Assembly (NCBI RefSeq): GCF_030816235.1
Contig: NZ_JAUSXT010000001.1
Span: 1,922,001-1,986,000, forward strand
DNA: 64,000 nucleotides
Direction of reading: 5' to 3'
Source: Microbacterium sp. W4I4
Lineage (GTDB): Bacteria > Actinomycetota > Actinomycetes > Actinomycetales > Microbacteriaceae
Shown here: positions 8,651 through 18,453 of the stretch, one piece after another
How the letters are laid out: each line of letters begins with the position of its first letter
Numbering within the stretch: position 1 is the first letter of the stretch
The notes under the pieces: generated by a model
Seen by the model: the letters and a program-made list of their open reading frames with translations, nothing else
Databases searched by the model: none
What the model was told of the DNA's origin: nothing
Translations under genes and position numbers: made by a program

Positions 8651-10945
8651 ATGACTCTGCTCAGACAACCGGCGAACTGGTGGCGCGAGAACCGTCTCCC
8701 GCTGCTCGCGAGCATCACTGCGATGTTCATTCTGCTGTTCACGATCGGCGGCGCCGTCGGCGTCGCGAACGCGGCCACCAAGCCCGCCGCAGCCGACGAC
8801 GGAGTGAAGGGTCAGACCTTCACGATCGCCACCGACACGACCTGGGCTCCCTTCGAGTTCCAGCGCGACGGCGAGCTGCGCGGCATCGACATCGACCTGA
8901 TCAAGGCGGTCGCGAAGGATCAGGGCTTCGACGTCGAGATCGACGTCCTCGGCTTCGACGGCGCCCTCGCCGCGGTCACCGCCGGGCAGGCGGATGCCGT
9001 GATGGCAGGCATGTCGATCACGAAGGAGCGGCAGAAGACCTTCGACTTCTCCAACCCGTACTTCGACTCCGGCATCCAGATGGCGATCGCCTCGAGCGAC
9101 ACCTCGATCTCCGGCTACGAGGACCTCAAAGGCAAGTCCGTCTCGGCCAAGACCGGCACCGAGGGCTTCGCCTTCGCCGAGAAGCTCGGCAAGGAGTTCG
9201 GCTTCACCGTCACAGGCTTCCAGGACGCCTCCGACGCCTACAACGACGTGACCGCCGGCAACTCCGCCGCAGTGTTCGACGACTACCCGATCCTCGCCTA
9301 CGGCATCGCCACCGGAAACGTCGCGCTGAAGACCGTCACCGACCAGGAGAAGGCGTCCAGCTACGGCATGGCCGTGAAGAAGGGCGACAACGAGGCGCTG
9401 CGCAAGGCGTTCAACACCGCCCTGAAGAACCTCATCGAGGACGGCACCTACCAGGGCATCCTCGACGACTACCTCGGCGACAACGCTCCCGATGCGACCG
9501 GCATCGGCGGCGGCAAAGCCGTGCTCGGCAATGACCAGCTCGACCCGGGCAAGCCCGGCGAACTGCCCAAGAACCCCGCGTTCGCGACCGATGCACCCCA
9601 GACCAACGGCTCCTTCACGATCGCGACCGACACCACGTTCGCGCCGTTCATCTACCAGGTGGGCGGCAAGGACATCGGCATCGACATGGATCTGCTGCGC
9701 GCGATCGCCGCGAACCAGGGGTTCACCGTCGAGATCAAGACGCTCGGCTTCGACGCCGCGCTGCAGGCGGTGACGGCCGGACAGGCCGACGGCGTGATCG
9801 CCGGAATGAGCATCACCGACGAGCGCAAACAGGTCTTCGACTTCTCCGACCCGTACTACGAGTCGGGCGTGCAGATGGCGGTGTCCAAGGACAGCGACGT
9901 CACCTCGTACGAGGACCTCAAGGGCAAGAACGTCGCGGTCAAGACCGGCACGGTCGGGTACGACTTCGCCAAGCAGCTGAGCGAGCAGGTCGGATTCACG
10001 ATCAACGCGTTCCAGGACTCGGCCGACATGTACAACGACGTGGCCGTCGGCAACTCGGCAGCCACCTTCGAGGATGCACCGGTGCTGCAGTTCGGAATCG
10101 CCTCGGGTGCCGTCCCCCTGAAGATCGTGACCGATGCCGAACCCGGCTCCAACTACGGCTTCGCCGTGGCGAAGGGCGCCAACGCCGAGCTGCTGAAGAT
10201 GTTCAACGACGGCCTCCAGAACGCCAAGGACACCGGCGCCTACCAGCAGATCATCGACCGCTACCTGGCGATCGATGACACCGAAGCGGTGGACAACTCG
10301 TTCTGGACCCTCGTGAAGACCTCGATCGGCCCGCTGTCGCATGGTCTCGTGCTCACGCTGCTCGCGACCGCCCTGGCGATCGTGTTCGCCATGATCCTCG
10401 GCATCGTGTTCGGCATCCTGAAGCTGTCCACCAACCCGTTCCTGCGGATTCTGGCCGGCGCCTACGTCAACATCTTCCGCGGCACCCCGGTGCTGGTGCA
10501 GGCGTTCTTCTTCTACTTCGGCGTGCCGGCCGTCACCGGTCAGCCGCTGGACGCCCTGACCGCCGGTGTGATCACGCTCTCGCTGAACGCGGGTGCGTAC
10601 ATCACCGAGATCGTGCGCGGTGCCGTGCAGGCCGTGGACCCCGGACAGATGGAGGCCTCGCGCTCGCTGGGCCTCGGCTGGGGCGCTTCGATGCGCCGCG
10701 TCGTGATGCCTCAGGCGTTCAAGATCATGACGCCGAACCTCATCAACCAGTTCATCATCACCTTGAAGGACACGTCGCTGCTGTCGGTGCTGGGCTTCGC
10801 GGAGCTCACCTACCAGGGCCGCATCGTGATCGCCTCGACGTTCCGTTCGTTCGAGATCTGGATCATCGTCGGTGCGATGTACTTCGTGGTGATCTGGCTG
10901 CTCACGGTGCTGTCCAACTGGGTCGACCGTAAGTTCAACAAGTAG
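8651..10945 (+). CDS. Polar amino acid ABC transporter: two substrate-binding domains fused to permease
   Basis: A 764-residue fusion. Residues about 16-40 form a signal anchor. Two family 3 solute-binding domains follow (about 54-290 and 319-545), each with the [15 protein letters not shown] start, the GIDxDLxxAIA stretch and [17 protein letters not shown] segments; the two are close paralogues. From about 550 to the end is a His/Glu/Gln/Arg/opine-type permease with the EAA-like loop [20 protein letters not shown]. This layout matches the GlnP type of importer, where a subunit carries tethered receptors. I chose the ATG at 8651 (GAGGA just upstream) over an in-frame ATG at 8579. The ATPase follows 8 bp downstream. 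Glutamine, glutamate or asparagine is a likely substrate class, not shown by sequence. Confidence 0.92.
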   Translation: MTLLRQPANWWRENRLPLLASITAMFILLFTIGGAVGVANAATKPAAADDGVKGQTFTIATDTTWAPFEFQRDGELRGIDIDLIKAVAKDQGFDVEIDVLGFDGALAAVTAGQADAVMAGMSITKERQKTFDFSNPYFDSGIQMAIASSDTSISGYEDLKGKSVSAKTGTEGFAFAEKLGKEFGFTVTGFQDASDAYNDVTAGNSAAVFDDYPILAYGIATGNVALKTVTDQEKASSYGMAVKKGDNEALRKAFNTALKNLIEDGTYQGILDDYLGDNAPDATGIGGGKAVLGNDQLDPGKPGELPKNPAFATDAPQTNGSFTIATDTTFAPFIYQVGGKDIGIDMDLLRAIAANQGFTVEIKTLGFDAALQAVTAGQADGVIAGMSITDERKQVFDFSDPYYESGVQMAVSKDSDVTSYEDLKGKNVAVKTGTVGYDFAKQLSEQVGFTINAFQDSADMYNDVAVGNSAATFEDAPVLQFGIASGAVPLKIVTDAEPGSNYGFAVAKGANAELLKMFNDGLQNAKDTGAYQQIIDRYLAIDDTEAVDNSFWTLVKTSIGPLSHGLVLTLLATALAIVFAMILGIVFGILKLSTNPFLRILAGAYVNIFRGTPVLVQAFFFYFGVPAVTGQPLDALTAGVITLSLNAGAYITEIVRGAVQAVDPGQMEASRSLGLGWGASMRRVVMPQAFKIMTPNLINQFIITLKDTSLLSVLGFAELTYQGRIVIASTFRSFEIWIIVGAMYFVVIWLLTVLSNWVDRKFNK

Positions 10946-10953
10946 GGATGATC

Positions 10954-11733
10954 ATGACGAACAATGAACCGACCTACACGCGCCCTGTCACGACCACGTC
11001 GGGCGACCCGATCGAGGTGCGCGGGCTCCACAAGTCGTTCGGCAAGAACCATGTGCTCACCGGCATCGACCTGACGGTCGCCAACGGCGAGGTCGTCGCC
11101 GTGATCGGCCCCTCCGGCTCGGGCAAGTCGACGCTGCTGCGCTGCCTGAACCGGCTGGAGGAGGTGACCAGCGGCGAGGTGCTGATCGTCGGCGAGAACA
11201 TCGCCGTCGCGAAGGGCAAGCAGCTGGACGCGGTTCGCCAGCGCGTGGGCATGGTGTTCCAGCACTTCAACCTGTTCCCGCACATGACGGCGCTGGAGAA
11301 CGTCTCGCTGGCGCCGATCGAGCTGCGGATGCAGAGCAAGGCCGAGGCGCGCCAGCGCGGCGTCGAGCTGCTCACGCGGGTGGGCCTGGCCGACAAGGTG
11401 GATGCCAGGCCGGCATCCCTCTCCGGTGGACAGAAGCAGCGCGTGGCGATCGCGCGGGCCCTGGCGATGAGCCCGGAGATCATGCTCTTCGACGAGGCGA
11501 CCAGCGCGCTGGACCCGGAGATGGTCGGCGAGGTGCTGCAGGTGATCCGCGACCTCGCCGCGTCCGGCATGACCATGGTGTTGGTCACCCACGAGATGGG
11601 CTTCGCCCGCGAGGTCGCCGACCGGGTGGTGTTCATGGCCGATGGCAATGTCGTCGAGTCGGGTGCACCGGCCGACATCTTCGACCACCCGAAGGAGCCC
11701 CGCACGCAGGACTTCCTGTCCAAGGTGCTCTGA
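10954..11733 (+). CDS. Amino acid ABC transporter ATP-binding protein (GlnQ-like)
   Basis: A 259-residue ABC ATPase with every diagnostic motif: Walker [11 protein letters not shown]-loop [10 protein letters not shown], signature LSGGQKQR, Walker [15 protein letters not shown] and the H-loop VTHEMGFA. The pattern matches the polar amino acid uptake (GlnQ/HisP) group. It powers the receptor-permease fusion directly upstream, giving a complete two-gene importer. I prefer the ATG at 10954, 6 nt after AGGG, over the ATG at 10948, which overlaps that ribosome binding site. No clear terminator separates it from the glutaredoxin gene 41 bp downstream, which seems to have its own promoter. Confidence 0.93.
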   Translation: MTNNEPTYTRPVTTTSGDPIEVRGLHKSFGKNHVLTGIDLTVANGEVVAVIGPSGSGKSTLLRCLNRLEEVTSGEVLIVGENIAVAKGKQLDAVRQRVGMVFQHFNLFPHMTALENVSLAPIELRMQSKAEARQRGVELLTRVGLADKVDARPASLSGGQKQRVAIARALAMSPEIMLFDEATSALDPEMVGEVLQVIRDLAASGMTMVLVTHEMGFAREVADRVVFMADGNVVESGAPADIFDHPKEPRTQDFLSKVL

Positions 11734-11762
11734 TCCCCACGCCCCACCCAGCACGGCGGCCT

Positions 11763-11768
11763 TAGGCT
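11763..11768 (+). promoter_or_regulatory. -10 box of the glutaredoxin gene (probably leaderless)
   Basis: TAGGCT ends exactly 6 nt before the ATG at 11775, and no ribosome binding site is visible. Transcription would start at or next to the A of ATG, as in leaderless actinobacterial mRNAs. Confidence 0.45.
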
Positions 11769-11774
11769 GGATGC

Positions 11775-12038
11775 ATGACCACCCCCGCATCCGACACCAT
11801 CACCATGTTCGGCGCCGAATGGTGCAGCGACTGCCGCCGCACCAAGAAGCAGCTCGACGAGCTCGGCATCGAGTACGCCTACATCGACCTCGAGGCGGAG
11901 CCCGCCGCTGCCGACGTCGCCAAGGAGATCTCGGGTCGTACGAATATCCCCGTGGTCGTGTACCCCGATGCAAGCCACCACGTCGAGCCCTCCAACGCCG
12001 ACGTCGAGGCCAAGCTGCGCGAGCTCTCCCTGATCTGA
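11775..12038 (+). CDS. Glutaredoxin-like / mycoredoxin-type thiol oxidoreductase
   Basis: An 87-residue thioredoxin-fold protein. The redox pair C17-S-D-C20 follows a short beta strand (TITMFGAEW), and TNIPVVV supplies the cis-proline before the third strand, as in the glutaredoxin and NrdH families. In actinobacteria such small proteins often act as mycoredoxins reducing mycothiol mixed disulphides; the usual mycoredoxin pair is CGYC, so the CSDC variant leaves the partner thiol open. The start has a TAGGCT box 6 nt upstream instead of a ribosome binding site. It is a single-gene unit followed by a large hairpin at 12072-12114. Confidence 0.85.
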   Translation: MTTPASDTITMFGAEWCSDCRRTKKQLDELGIEYAYIDLEAEPAAADVAKEISGRTNIPVVVYPDASHHVEPSNADVEAKLRELSLI

Positions 12039-12071
12039 GCGAGCCGCTCCTCGCGAGCCACCACGCAATCA

Positions 12072-12114
12072 CCGAGCCACCAGGCAGATCGCCGCGATTC
12101 GCCTGGTGGCTCGG
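12072..12114 (+). terminator. Hairpin downstream of the glutaredoxin gene
   Basis: A perfect 14-bp stem, CCGAGCCACCAGGC paired with GCCTGGTGGCTCGG, encloses 15 nt that can themselves fold (ATCGC-C-GCGAT). No U-tract follows, as is common in high-GC actinobacteria. A related GCGAGCCACCA stands just upstream, so it may instead be a dispersed palindromic repeat. Confidence 0.6.
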
Positions 12115-12178
12115 CATTTCGATGGTGGCCCGACGTTGATGAGGGCGCACGCACGTGGAACTCAGTCCCACCACGCCG

Positions 12179-12184
12179 TAGGCT
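12179..12184 (+). promoter_or_regulatory. Possible -10 box of the aldehyde dehydrogenase gene
   Basis: TAGGCT lies 22 nt before the start at 12207, matching the -10 type seen elsewhere in this window. A GGAAC at 12157-12161 could be a -35. GAAGGAG provides a ribosome binding site, so this transcript is not leaderless. Confidence 0.3.
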
Positions 12185-12206
12185 GGGTGCCATCCCGAAG
12201 GAGACG

Positions 12207-13991
12207 ATGATGACTCAGGATGCCGCAGTGACCACCGCGCAGGATTCCGCCCCGAAGGGCGCAGCATCCGCTCCCCCCGCGCTCGACGACGACGAGCGCG
12301 CGGCTCTGGACGCGGACATCGCCCTGCTGCAGCAGGGATCGCGCACCTGGGCGAGTCTGACCGTCGCCCAGCGCGTCACACTCCTGCACGCGCTGCGCGT
12401 CAGCGTCGCCGCGGTGACTGAGGACTGGGCGAACACCGCCGCCGATTCCAAGGGCCTGCGGCCCGGTCATCCGCTGCGCGGGGAGGAGTGGCTGAGCGGT
12501 CCGTACTCGGTGCTCGGCGCGATCGACGCCTACGCCGACACCCTCACCAGGCTCGCGGCCGGGCAGAGCGCTCTGGAGGGCGTCGGCATCGGCCGAGCGC
12601 CCGGCGGTCGCACGAAGATCGACGCCTTCCCGCTGACCGGCATCGACCGGTTCCTGCTGTCGGGCTTCACCGGCGAGGTGTGGCTCGAGCCCGGCATCAC
12701 CCCGAAGACCGCACGCAGCGCCGCCGGCCTCGCACAGCTGACGCCGGCGGCATCCGGTGGCGTCGGCCTGGTGCTCGGCGCGGGCAACATCACCTCCATC
12801 CCCGTCCTCGACGTCGTCTACGAACTGCTCGCGCACAACCGCGTGGCGCTGCTGAAGGTGAACCCCACACAGGATGCCCTGGTGCCCGTGTTCGAGCGGG
12901 CGCTCGCCCCACTGATCGAGCCGGGCTTCCTGCGCATAGTGCGCGGCGGTCCCGCCGTCGGCGCATACCTCACCGGGCATCGCGACCTCGTGCACGTGCA
13001 CATCACCGGGTCCGCCGCCACGTTCGACACGATCGTGTGGGGCCAGGGACCGGCGGCGCGCCGTCGCAGGCGCGAGAACCGGCCGCAGTTGAAGAAGCCG
13101 ATCACCGCGGAGCTGGGCGGCGTCTCGCCCATCATCGTCGTACCAGGCGAGTGGACCGATGCCGACCTCACATTCCAGGCCGAGCACGTCGCGACCATGC
13201 GACTGCAGAACGGCGGGCACAACTGCATCGCCGGCCAGGTCGTGATCATCTCCTCCGACTGGCCGCAGGCCGAGCAGTTCCGTGCCGCGCTGCGCCGTGC
13301 CTACGCGGGCGCCCCGGAACGACCGATCTGGTACCCCGGATCGCCCTCGCGGATGCGACAGGCGGGCGAGGACTACCCGGATGCCCTGGTGCTCGCCGAC
13401 CGCCTGCTCGTCGAGATCGAGTCGGGCGAGGATGCCGCCGCCCTGCAGACAACGGAGTACTTCGCGCCCGTGCTGGGCGTCGTCGAGGCCCCCGGGATCG
13501 GTCAGACATTCCTGGACGCCGCCGTCGCGCACGCCAACGATGAACTGCAGGGCACCCTCGGCGCCAACGTCATCATCGACCCCGCAACACAGCGGTCACT
13601 GGGCGCGGGGTTCGAAAGGGCGATCGCCGAGCTGCGCTACGGGTCGATCGCGATCAACGCATGGACCGCGGTCGGTTTCATCACGCCGACGCTGACCTGG
13701 GGCGCGTTCCCCGGCAACACGATCGACGATGTCGGCAGCGGCATCGGGGTCGTGCACAACGCCCTGCTGCTCGATCACGTGGAGCGCTCCGTGGTGCGCG
13801 GCCCGTTCCGGCCGTTCCCGCGCTCGCTGCCGGTGCTCAACGGCGGCGGCCGGATGACGATCCTGCCCACACCGCCGTGGTTCGTCACGGCGCGCACGGG
13901 CGCGAAGGTCAGCGAGGGCCTGACGCGCTTCCGCGCCGACGGCGGCATCCTCAGCCTCATCCGCACGCTCATCCAGGCGCTCCGCGCCTGA
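12207..13991 (+). CDS. Aldehyde dehydrogenase family protein
   Basis: At 594 residues it is about 100 longer than typical aldehyde dehydrogenases, with extra residues at both ends (the C-terminal extension starts near residue 525). Core motifs are present: the general-base glutamate in AELGG (Glu302), the nucleophile in GGHNCIAGQ (Cys340) and ITGSAATF for cofactor contact. It should oxidise an aldehyde with NAD(P)+, but the substrate cannot be told from sequence. The insertion AARRRRRENRPQ before the catalytic glutamate is unusual and basic. GAAGGAG supplies the ribosome binding site. The gene is transcribed alone and faces the prolyl aminopeptidase, sharing the hairpin at 13995-14065. Confidence 0.85.
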   Translation: MMTQDAAVTTAQDSAPKGAASAPPALDDDERAALDADIALLQQGSRTWASLTVAQRVTLLHALRVSVAAVTEDWANTAADSKGLRPGHPLRGEEWLSGPYSVLGAIDAYADTLTRLAAGQSALEGVGIGRAPGGRTKIDAFPLTGIDRFLLSGFTGEVWLEPGITPKTARSAAGLAQLTPAASGGVGLVLGAGNITSIPVLDVVYELLAHNRVALLKVNPTQDALVPVFERALAPLIEPGFLRIVRGGPAVGAYLTGHRDLVHVHITGSAATFDTIVWGQGPAARRRRRENRPQLKKPITAELGGVSPIIVVPGEWTDADLTFQAEHVATMRLQNGGHNCIAGQVVIISSDWPQAEQFRAALRRAYAGAPERPIWYPGSPSRMRQAGEDYPDALVLADRLLVEIESGEDAAALQTTEYFAPVLGVVEAPGIGQTFLDAAVAHANDELQGTLGANVIIDPATQRSLGAGFERAIAELRYGSIAINAWTAVGFITPTLTWGAFPGNTIDDVGSGIGVVHNALLLDHVERSVVRGPFRPFPRSLPVLNGGGRMTILPTPPWFVTARTGAKVSEGLTRFRADGGILSLIRTLIQALRA

Positions 13992-13994
13992 CCA

Positions 13995-14065
13995 AGCCCG
14001 TCTATATGGCGCAACGCGCCCCGAATCGTCTCGAATCAGGGCGATTCGCGCCATATAGACGGGCT
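13995..14065 (+). terminator. Bidirectional hairpin between convergent genes
   Basis: A perfect 18-bp inverted repeat, AGCCCGTCTATATGGCGC at 13995-14012 and its complement at 14048-14065, encloses 35 nt. It lies 3 bp after the aldehyde dehydrogenase stop and 8 bp after the end of the opposing aminopeptidase gene, so it can terminate both. The AT-containing stem without a U-tract could also be a palindromic intergenic repeat. Confidence 0.65.
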
Positions 14066-14073
14066 CTGTGGGG

Positions 14074-15042
14074 TCAGGGGCGCGTGGCGAAGCGGTCGGT
14101 CGCGGCGCGCAGCGCGTGGGCGATGCCGGGTTCGGTTGCCGAGTGCCCGGCGTCGTCGACCACAACGACCTCGGCCTCGGGCCACGCCTTGTGCAGATCC
14201 CACGCGGTCATGATCGGCGTGCACACGTCGTAGCGCCCCTGCACGATCACGGTCGGGATGTCGCGGATGATGCCGGCGTTGGCGATCAGCTGGCCCTCCT
14301 CGAGCCAGCCCCCGTTGATGAAGTAGTGGTTCTCGATGCGCGCGAACGCCGTCGCGTGCGTGGCGTCCGTCGCCCCGGCGACGCGCTCGGCATCCGGGCG
14401 CAGCGTCACGGTCGACGCCTCCCACTTCGTCCACGCGACCGCCGCCGGCACGTGCACGGCAGGATCCGGGTCGAAGAGCCGCCGGTGGTACGCCTCGATC
14501 ATCCGGCCTCGCTCCAGCGGCGGGATCACCGACTCGTAGTCCACCCAGAGGTCGGGGAAGAGGGCTGCGGCGCCGCCCTCGTAGAACCACTCCAGCTCAT
14601 GGCGACGCAGAGTGAAGATGCCGCGCAGCACCAGCTCGCTGACGGCATCCGGATGCGCCTGCGCGTACGCCAGCGCGAGAGCGCTGCCCCAGGAGCCGCC
14701 GAACACCTGCCAGGTGCGGATGCCGAGGTTCTTGCGCAGCAGTTCGATGTCGGCGACCAGATGCCAGGTGGTGTTGAAGCGCAGGTCCGCGTTCGGGTCG
14801 CTGGCGTGCGGGGTGCTGCGGCCGCAGCCGCGCTGGTCGAACAGCACGATCCGGTAGACCTCCGGATCGAAGAAGCGCCGCTGCCACGGAGAGGTTCCGC
14901 CGCCCGGGCCGCCGTGCAGGAAGACGACGGGCTTGCCGTCGGGATTTCCGCTCTGCTCCCAGTGGATGCGATTGCCATCACCGACGAGCAGGTCGCCCGT
15001 CTCATACGGCTCGATAGGCGGATACAGTCCGTCCAGTTCCAT
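14074..15042 (-). CDS. pip: Prolyl aminopeptidase (proline iminopeptidase)
   Basis: A 322-residue alpha/beta hydrolase that releases N-terminal proline from peptides in the cytoplasm. It carries the oxyanion motif HGGPGGG (43-49), the family signature DQRGCGRS (69-76), the nucleophile elbow GGSWGS with Ser117, the acid in RYDVCTP and the base in DDAGHSA. The length equals that of bacterial family members of peptidase family S33. GGGGGAG precedes the ATG at 15042. The gene is a single unit, convergent with the aldehyde dehydrogenase and read in the same direction as the zinc metallopeptidase upstream. Confidence 0.93.
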   Translation of the reverse strand: MELDGLYPPIEPYETGDLLVGDGNRIHWEQSGNPDGKPVVFLHGGPGGGTSPWQRRFFDPEVYRIVLFDQRGCGRSTPHASDPNADLRFNTTWHLVADIELLRKNLGIRTWQVFGGSWGSALALAYAQAHPDAVSELVLRGIFTLRRHELEWFYEGGAAALFPDLWVDYESVIPPLERGRMIEAYHRRLFDPDPAVHVPAAVAWTKWEASTVTLRPDAERVAGATDATHATAFARIENHYFINGGWLEEGQLIANAGIIRDIPTVIVQGRYDVCTPIMTAWDLHKAWPEAEVVVVDDAGHSATEPGIAHALRAATDRFATRP

Positions 15043-15126
15043 GCTTCACTCCCCCGAGTCACCCGTGGATCGGGCACCATCACCGTATCCCGGATCCGGT
15101 ATACCGCGCGGGAGAACCGCCTGGAG

Positions 15127-16005
15127 CTACAGCTTCACTCCCGGCGCGAACGTGTCGCAGACGCCCAGGCCGTTCTTGTAGCCGTTCGCGAACCAGTACT
15201 TGCGCTGCTCGCTGGTGCCATGGGTGAAGCTCTCCGGGCTGACGAACCCGCCGGACTGCTCCTGGATGTGGTCATCGCCGACGGTGTAGGCAGCGTTCAC
15301 GGCATCCGCCAGTTGCGCATCCGTGTACGGCTCGAGGTAGCGCTCGCCGTTGTCGTCGGTGAGCTCGGTGGCGTCGCCGAGCCACGCGCCCGCGTAGCAG
15401 TCGGCCTGCAACTCGGTGCGCACTCCGTTGCTCTCCGGCCCGGTGCCGTTGTTGGGGTATCTGTCCATGACCCCGGTGATGTTCTGGATGTGGTGGCCCC
15501 ACTCGTGCCCGACGATGTACAGCTGGGCGAGCTCACCCGCCGACGCCCCGAACTGCTGCTGCATGAGCTGGAAGAAGGTGGGATCGATGTACACGCCCTG
15601 CTCGGGCGGACAGTAGAAAGGGCCGACCGCGTTGGATGCCGTGCCGCACTGCGTGGGTGTCTGCCCGTCCACGACCGTGAGGCTCGGCGCCACATAGCCG
15701 TCGACGTGCTTCGTCCAGTACTCGTTGAGCACGACCTCCGCGCCGGCCATCCGGCAGTCGTCGTTCGTGTTGGCGTCCGTGCCGGTGTCGCACTCGCTGA
15801 GCGTGTTCTCGCCGGTCGCGGCCGGCTGCTCCTGCCCTCCGGGCGCTCCGCCGACGAGACCGGTCAGGTCGGGTCCGCCGAGCATGGCGACGACGAGAGC
15901 GACGATGCCGAGCACGCCGACGCCGCCTCCTGCGGCGATGGCGGTGTTGCGGCCTCGGCGACGGGTGGTGTTGCCCGAGATGTCGGCGTCGGGATTGAAG
16001 GTCAT
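15127..16005 (-). CDS. Neutral zinc metallopeptidase (YpfJ family), membrane-anchored
   Basis: About 292 residues. A short cytoplasmic N-terminus with RRRGRN is followed by one hydrophobic segment (about residues 22-45) and an extracellular domain. The zinc site HEWGHH (from about residue 167) and the downstream ELQADCYAGAW segment are hallmarks of the putative neutral zinc metallopeptidase family. Such proteins are cell-surface proteases of unknown substrate. The ATG at 16005 lacks a ribosome binding site and has TACCTT 6 nt upstream, suggesting a leaderless transcript, so it is preferred over an in-frame start at 16080 that overlaps the divergent malate dehydrogenase gene. Confidence 0.88.
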   Translation of the reverse strand: MTFNPDADISGNTTRRRGRNTAIAAGGGVGVLGIVALVVAMLGGPDLTGLVGGAPGGQEQPAATGENTLSECDTGTDANTNDDCRMAGAEVVLNEYWTKHVDGYVAPSLTVVDGQTPTQCGTASNAVGPFYCPPEQGVYIDPTFFQLMQQQFGASAGELAQLYIVGHEWGHHIQNITGVMDRYPNNGTGPESNGVRTELQADCYAGAWLGDATELTDDNGERYLEPYTDAQLADAVNAAYTVGDDHIQEQSGGFVSPESFTHGTSEQRKYWFANGYKNGLGVCDTFAPGVKL

Positions 16006-16011
16006 GCAGAA

Positions 16012-16017
16012 AAGGTA
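16012..16017 (-). promoter_or_regulatory. -10 box of the metallopeptidase gene (probably leaderless)
   Basis: TACCTT on the minus strand ends 6 nt before the ATG at 16005. It faces the malate dehydrogenase -10 box, so two leaderless promoters appear to lie back to back within about 50 bp. Confidence 0.4.
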
Positions 16018-16045
16018 CCCCGCCCATCGCCGGTATGCACGGACG

Positions 16046-17041
<996 letters not shown>

Positions 17042-17112
17042 CCGGTCCGGCGACTGTCGACGGTCTCGGGCACAATGGAGGCCGGGGCAGAATGGATGCC
17101 GGAGGTAGGACG

Positions 17113-17571
17113 ATGAGCGACGCGAAAAGCACGACGGATGCCGAGCTGGGTGAGGCTCTCACCAGCCCGCTGCATCTGCCGCATGCCGCCGCCACCTGCC
17201 CGAAGTGCCTGGCGAACGACGATCACGACTGGTGGTCCGCCCGCCCGGAGGGGACCCGCCTGGTCGGCCTGGTCGTCTCACGAGACGGGATGCCGTCGGT
17301 CACCCAGCAGCGCGAGGACCTGACCCGATTCGGCGTGCCGATCGAAGGATTCCGGCACCCTGCACCCGAGATCCTGGAGAGCTGGGGTGACCGGCTGTCC
17401 CGCCTGCTCGACACCCTGCAGCGCGGCGATGTGCTCGTCGTCGCGAACGTGCACGCGCTCGGCCGCGACCTCGACGAAGAGGCCCGCACCGTCACCGAGC
17501 TGCGCCGCCGCGGCATCATGGTCAAGGTCCTCAGCCACCACGCGCGGCACCTGGCCGACGCCGGGCGCTGA
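17113..17571 (+). CDS. Stand-alone resolvase N-terminal-domain protein
   Basis: A 152-residue protein whose C-terminal two thirds resemble the catalytic domain of small serine recombinases: [20 protein letters not shown] matches the active-site serine strand and helix, and [20 protein letters not shown] plus [13 protein letters not shown] match the core arginine-containing LGR segment and following strand. No helix-turn-helix DNA-binding domain follows, and the N-terminus has an extra CPKC pair near residue 36-39 that could bind a metal. No inverted repeats or other recombination genes are nearby, so it is probably a domesticated domain. GGAGGT lies 7 nt upstream of the ATG. Function is unknown. 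Confidence 0.7.
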   Translation: MSDAKSTTDAELGEALTSPLHLPHAAATCPKCLANDDHDWWSARPEGTRLVGLVVSRDGMPSVTQQREDLTRFGVPIEGFRHPAPEILESWGDRLSRLLDTLQRGDVLVVANVHALGRDLDEEARTVTELRRRGIMVKVLSHHARHLADAGR

Positions 17572-17612
17572 CGGCGGCGTCCGCCCAGGACAGAACGTTC
17601 CGGACACGAAGA

Positions 17613-17646
17613 ACCGGCTGCCATCCCCTGAGGGATGACAGCCGGT
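17613..17646 (+). terminator. Bidirectional terminator hairpin
   Basis: ACCGGCTG pairs with CAGCCGGT and, inside, CATCCC with GGGATG around a CTGA loop, giving 14 pairs with one mismatch. It separates the resolvase-like gene from the convergent WXG100 gene ending at 17681. Confidence 0.75.
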
Positions 17647-17680
17647 AGAAGCACTGCCCGCGAGGGCTGCGCTCAGAACA

Positions 17681-17971
17681 TCACCAGCGGGTCTTGTTCT
17701 TGTTCTCGTTGGACTGCGCGTCCTGCGAGTCCTGCGAGACCTGACGACCGATATCGTGCAGCAGCGCCTTCATCTCGGTCAGCGCCTGGTTCCACTTGAT
17801 CTTCGCCTGGACGTACGCCTCGGAAGCGTCACCGGTCCAGTCCGCCTGAAGCGGCTTCAGCGCCGTTTCCATGTCGTTCAGCTTGGTCTCGATGTTGCTC
17901 GCACCCGTGACCAGGTCGGTACCTGCCGTGTCGACAGCGCCGAAATTGACCTTGTAACCATCATCAGCCAT
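17681..17971 (-). CDS. WXG100-family protein (EsxA-like)
   Basis: A 96-residue protein with the size and layout of ESAT-6/WXG100 proteins: two amphipathic helices joined by a turn with W45-T-G47. It ends in a polar tail with no YxxxD/E motif, so it is probably the partner lacking the export signal, as EsxA is in ESX-1. It should pair with the WXG100 protein encoded 19 bp upstream as a helical heterodimer exported by the EccC-powered machine. The ATG at 17971 follows GAAGGG; an earlier frame start at 18181 would overlap that upstream gene. It is the last gene of its unit, followed by the hairpin at 17613-17646. Confidence 0.88.
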   Translation of the reverse strand: MADDGYKVNFGAVDTAGTDLVTGASNIETKLNDMETALKPLQADWTGDASEAYVQAKIKWNQALTEMKALLHDIGRQVSQDSQDAQSNENKNKTRW

Positions 17972-17990
17972 GATCTGTATCCCTTCAGTC

Positions 17991-18302
17991 TCAGCCGAGA
18001 CGGCCCATGAGCTTGGTCTGAGCCGCACGCGACGTGTCGTCGGTCTGGCTGTAGGTCGTCTGCGAGTCCAGCAGATTCTGCTGGAACTCGTCCAGTGCGT
18101 TCGTGATGCGACGAGACTTCTCGCCCCATGCGGCGAACGTCTTCTGGAAGGCGTCTGATCCACCACCCGTCCACGACGCATTGATGCCGGACAACTTGTT
18201 CGCGATCGCGTTCAACTCTGTGACGATCTCGATCTTCGACTCACCGACGATCTTGGCGCCACGCTGCAGGGCTCCATCCGCTGCAGAAATCTCTCCTACC
18301 AC
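17991..18302 (-). CDS. WXG100-family protein with YxxxD motif (EsxB-like)
   Basis: About 103 residues, two predicted helices around W44-T-G46. After the second helix it has Y84-S-Q-T-D88, which fits the YxxxD/E general secretion motif of type VII substrates (carried by CFP-10/EsxB in ESX-1). It is therefore the likely signal-bearing partner of the WXG100 protein immediately downstream. I chose the GTG at 18302, 5 nt after AGGAGG; the GTG at 18308 overlaps that site. A 151-bp gap separates it from eccC upstream, with a TAAGGT hexamer that might serve as its own -10. Confidence 0.88.
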   Translation of the reverse strand: MVGEISAADGALQRGAKIVGESKIEIVTELNAIANKLSGINASWTGGGSDAFQKTFAAWGEKSRRITNALDEFQQNLLDSQTTYSQTDDTSRAAQTKLMGRLG

Positions 18303-18453
18303 GGTCACCTCCTGATCCTGAGGGCTTGTCCGCCCCGAATACCTCAGCCCTGTGGGCCGTGACGCCGATGCCCGGCGACAGATATCACCTTACGGTTCGA
18401 ATCCGACGACGCCTATGGGTAGCACTGCCCACGCAGTCCTCCCCATGACGAGA

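Noticed and set aside
12157-12180. ECF sigma-factor promoter (GGAAC ... CGTA) before the aldehyde dehydrogenase
   Set aside because: The 15-bp spacing is short and TAGGCT explains the same bases as an ordinary -10.
17113-17571. Active mobile element at the resolvase-like gene
   Set aside because: No terminal inverted repeats, target duplications, transposase or attachment sites are visible nearby.
18394-18404. GGTTCGAATCC, a perfect tRNA T-loop consensus
   Set aside because: The flanking bases do not form a T stem longer than 3 bp and no acceptor, anticodon or D arm can be drawn.
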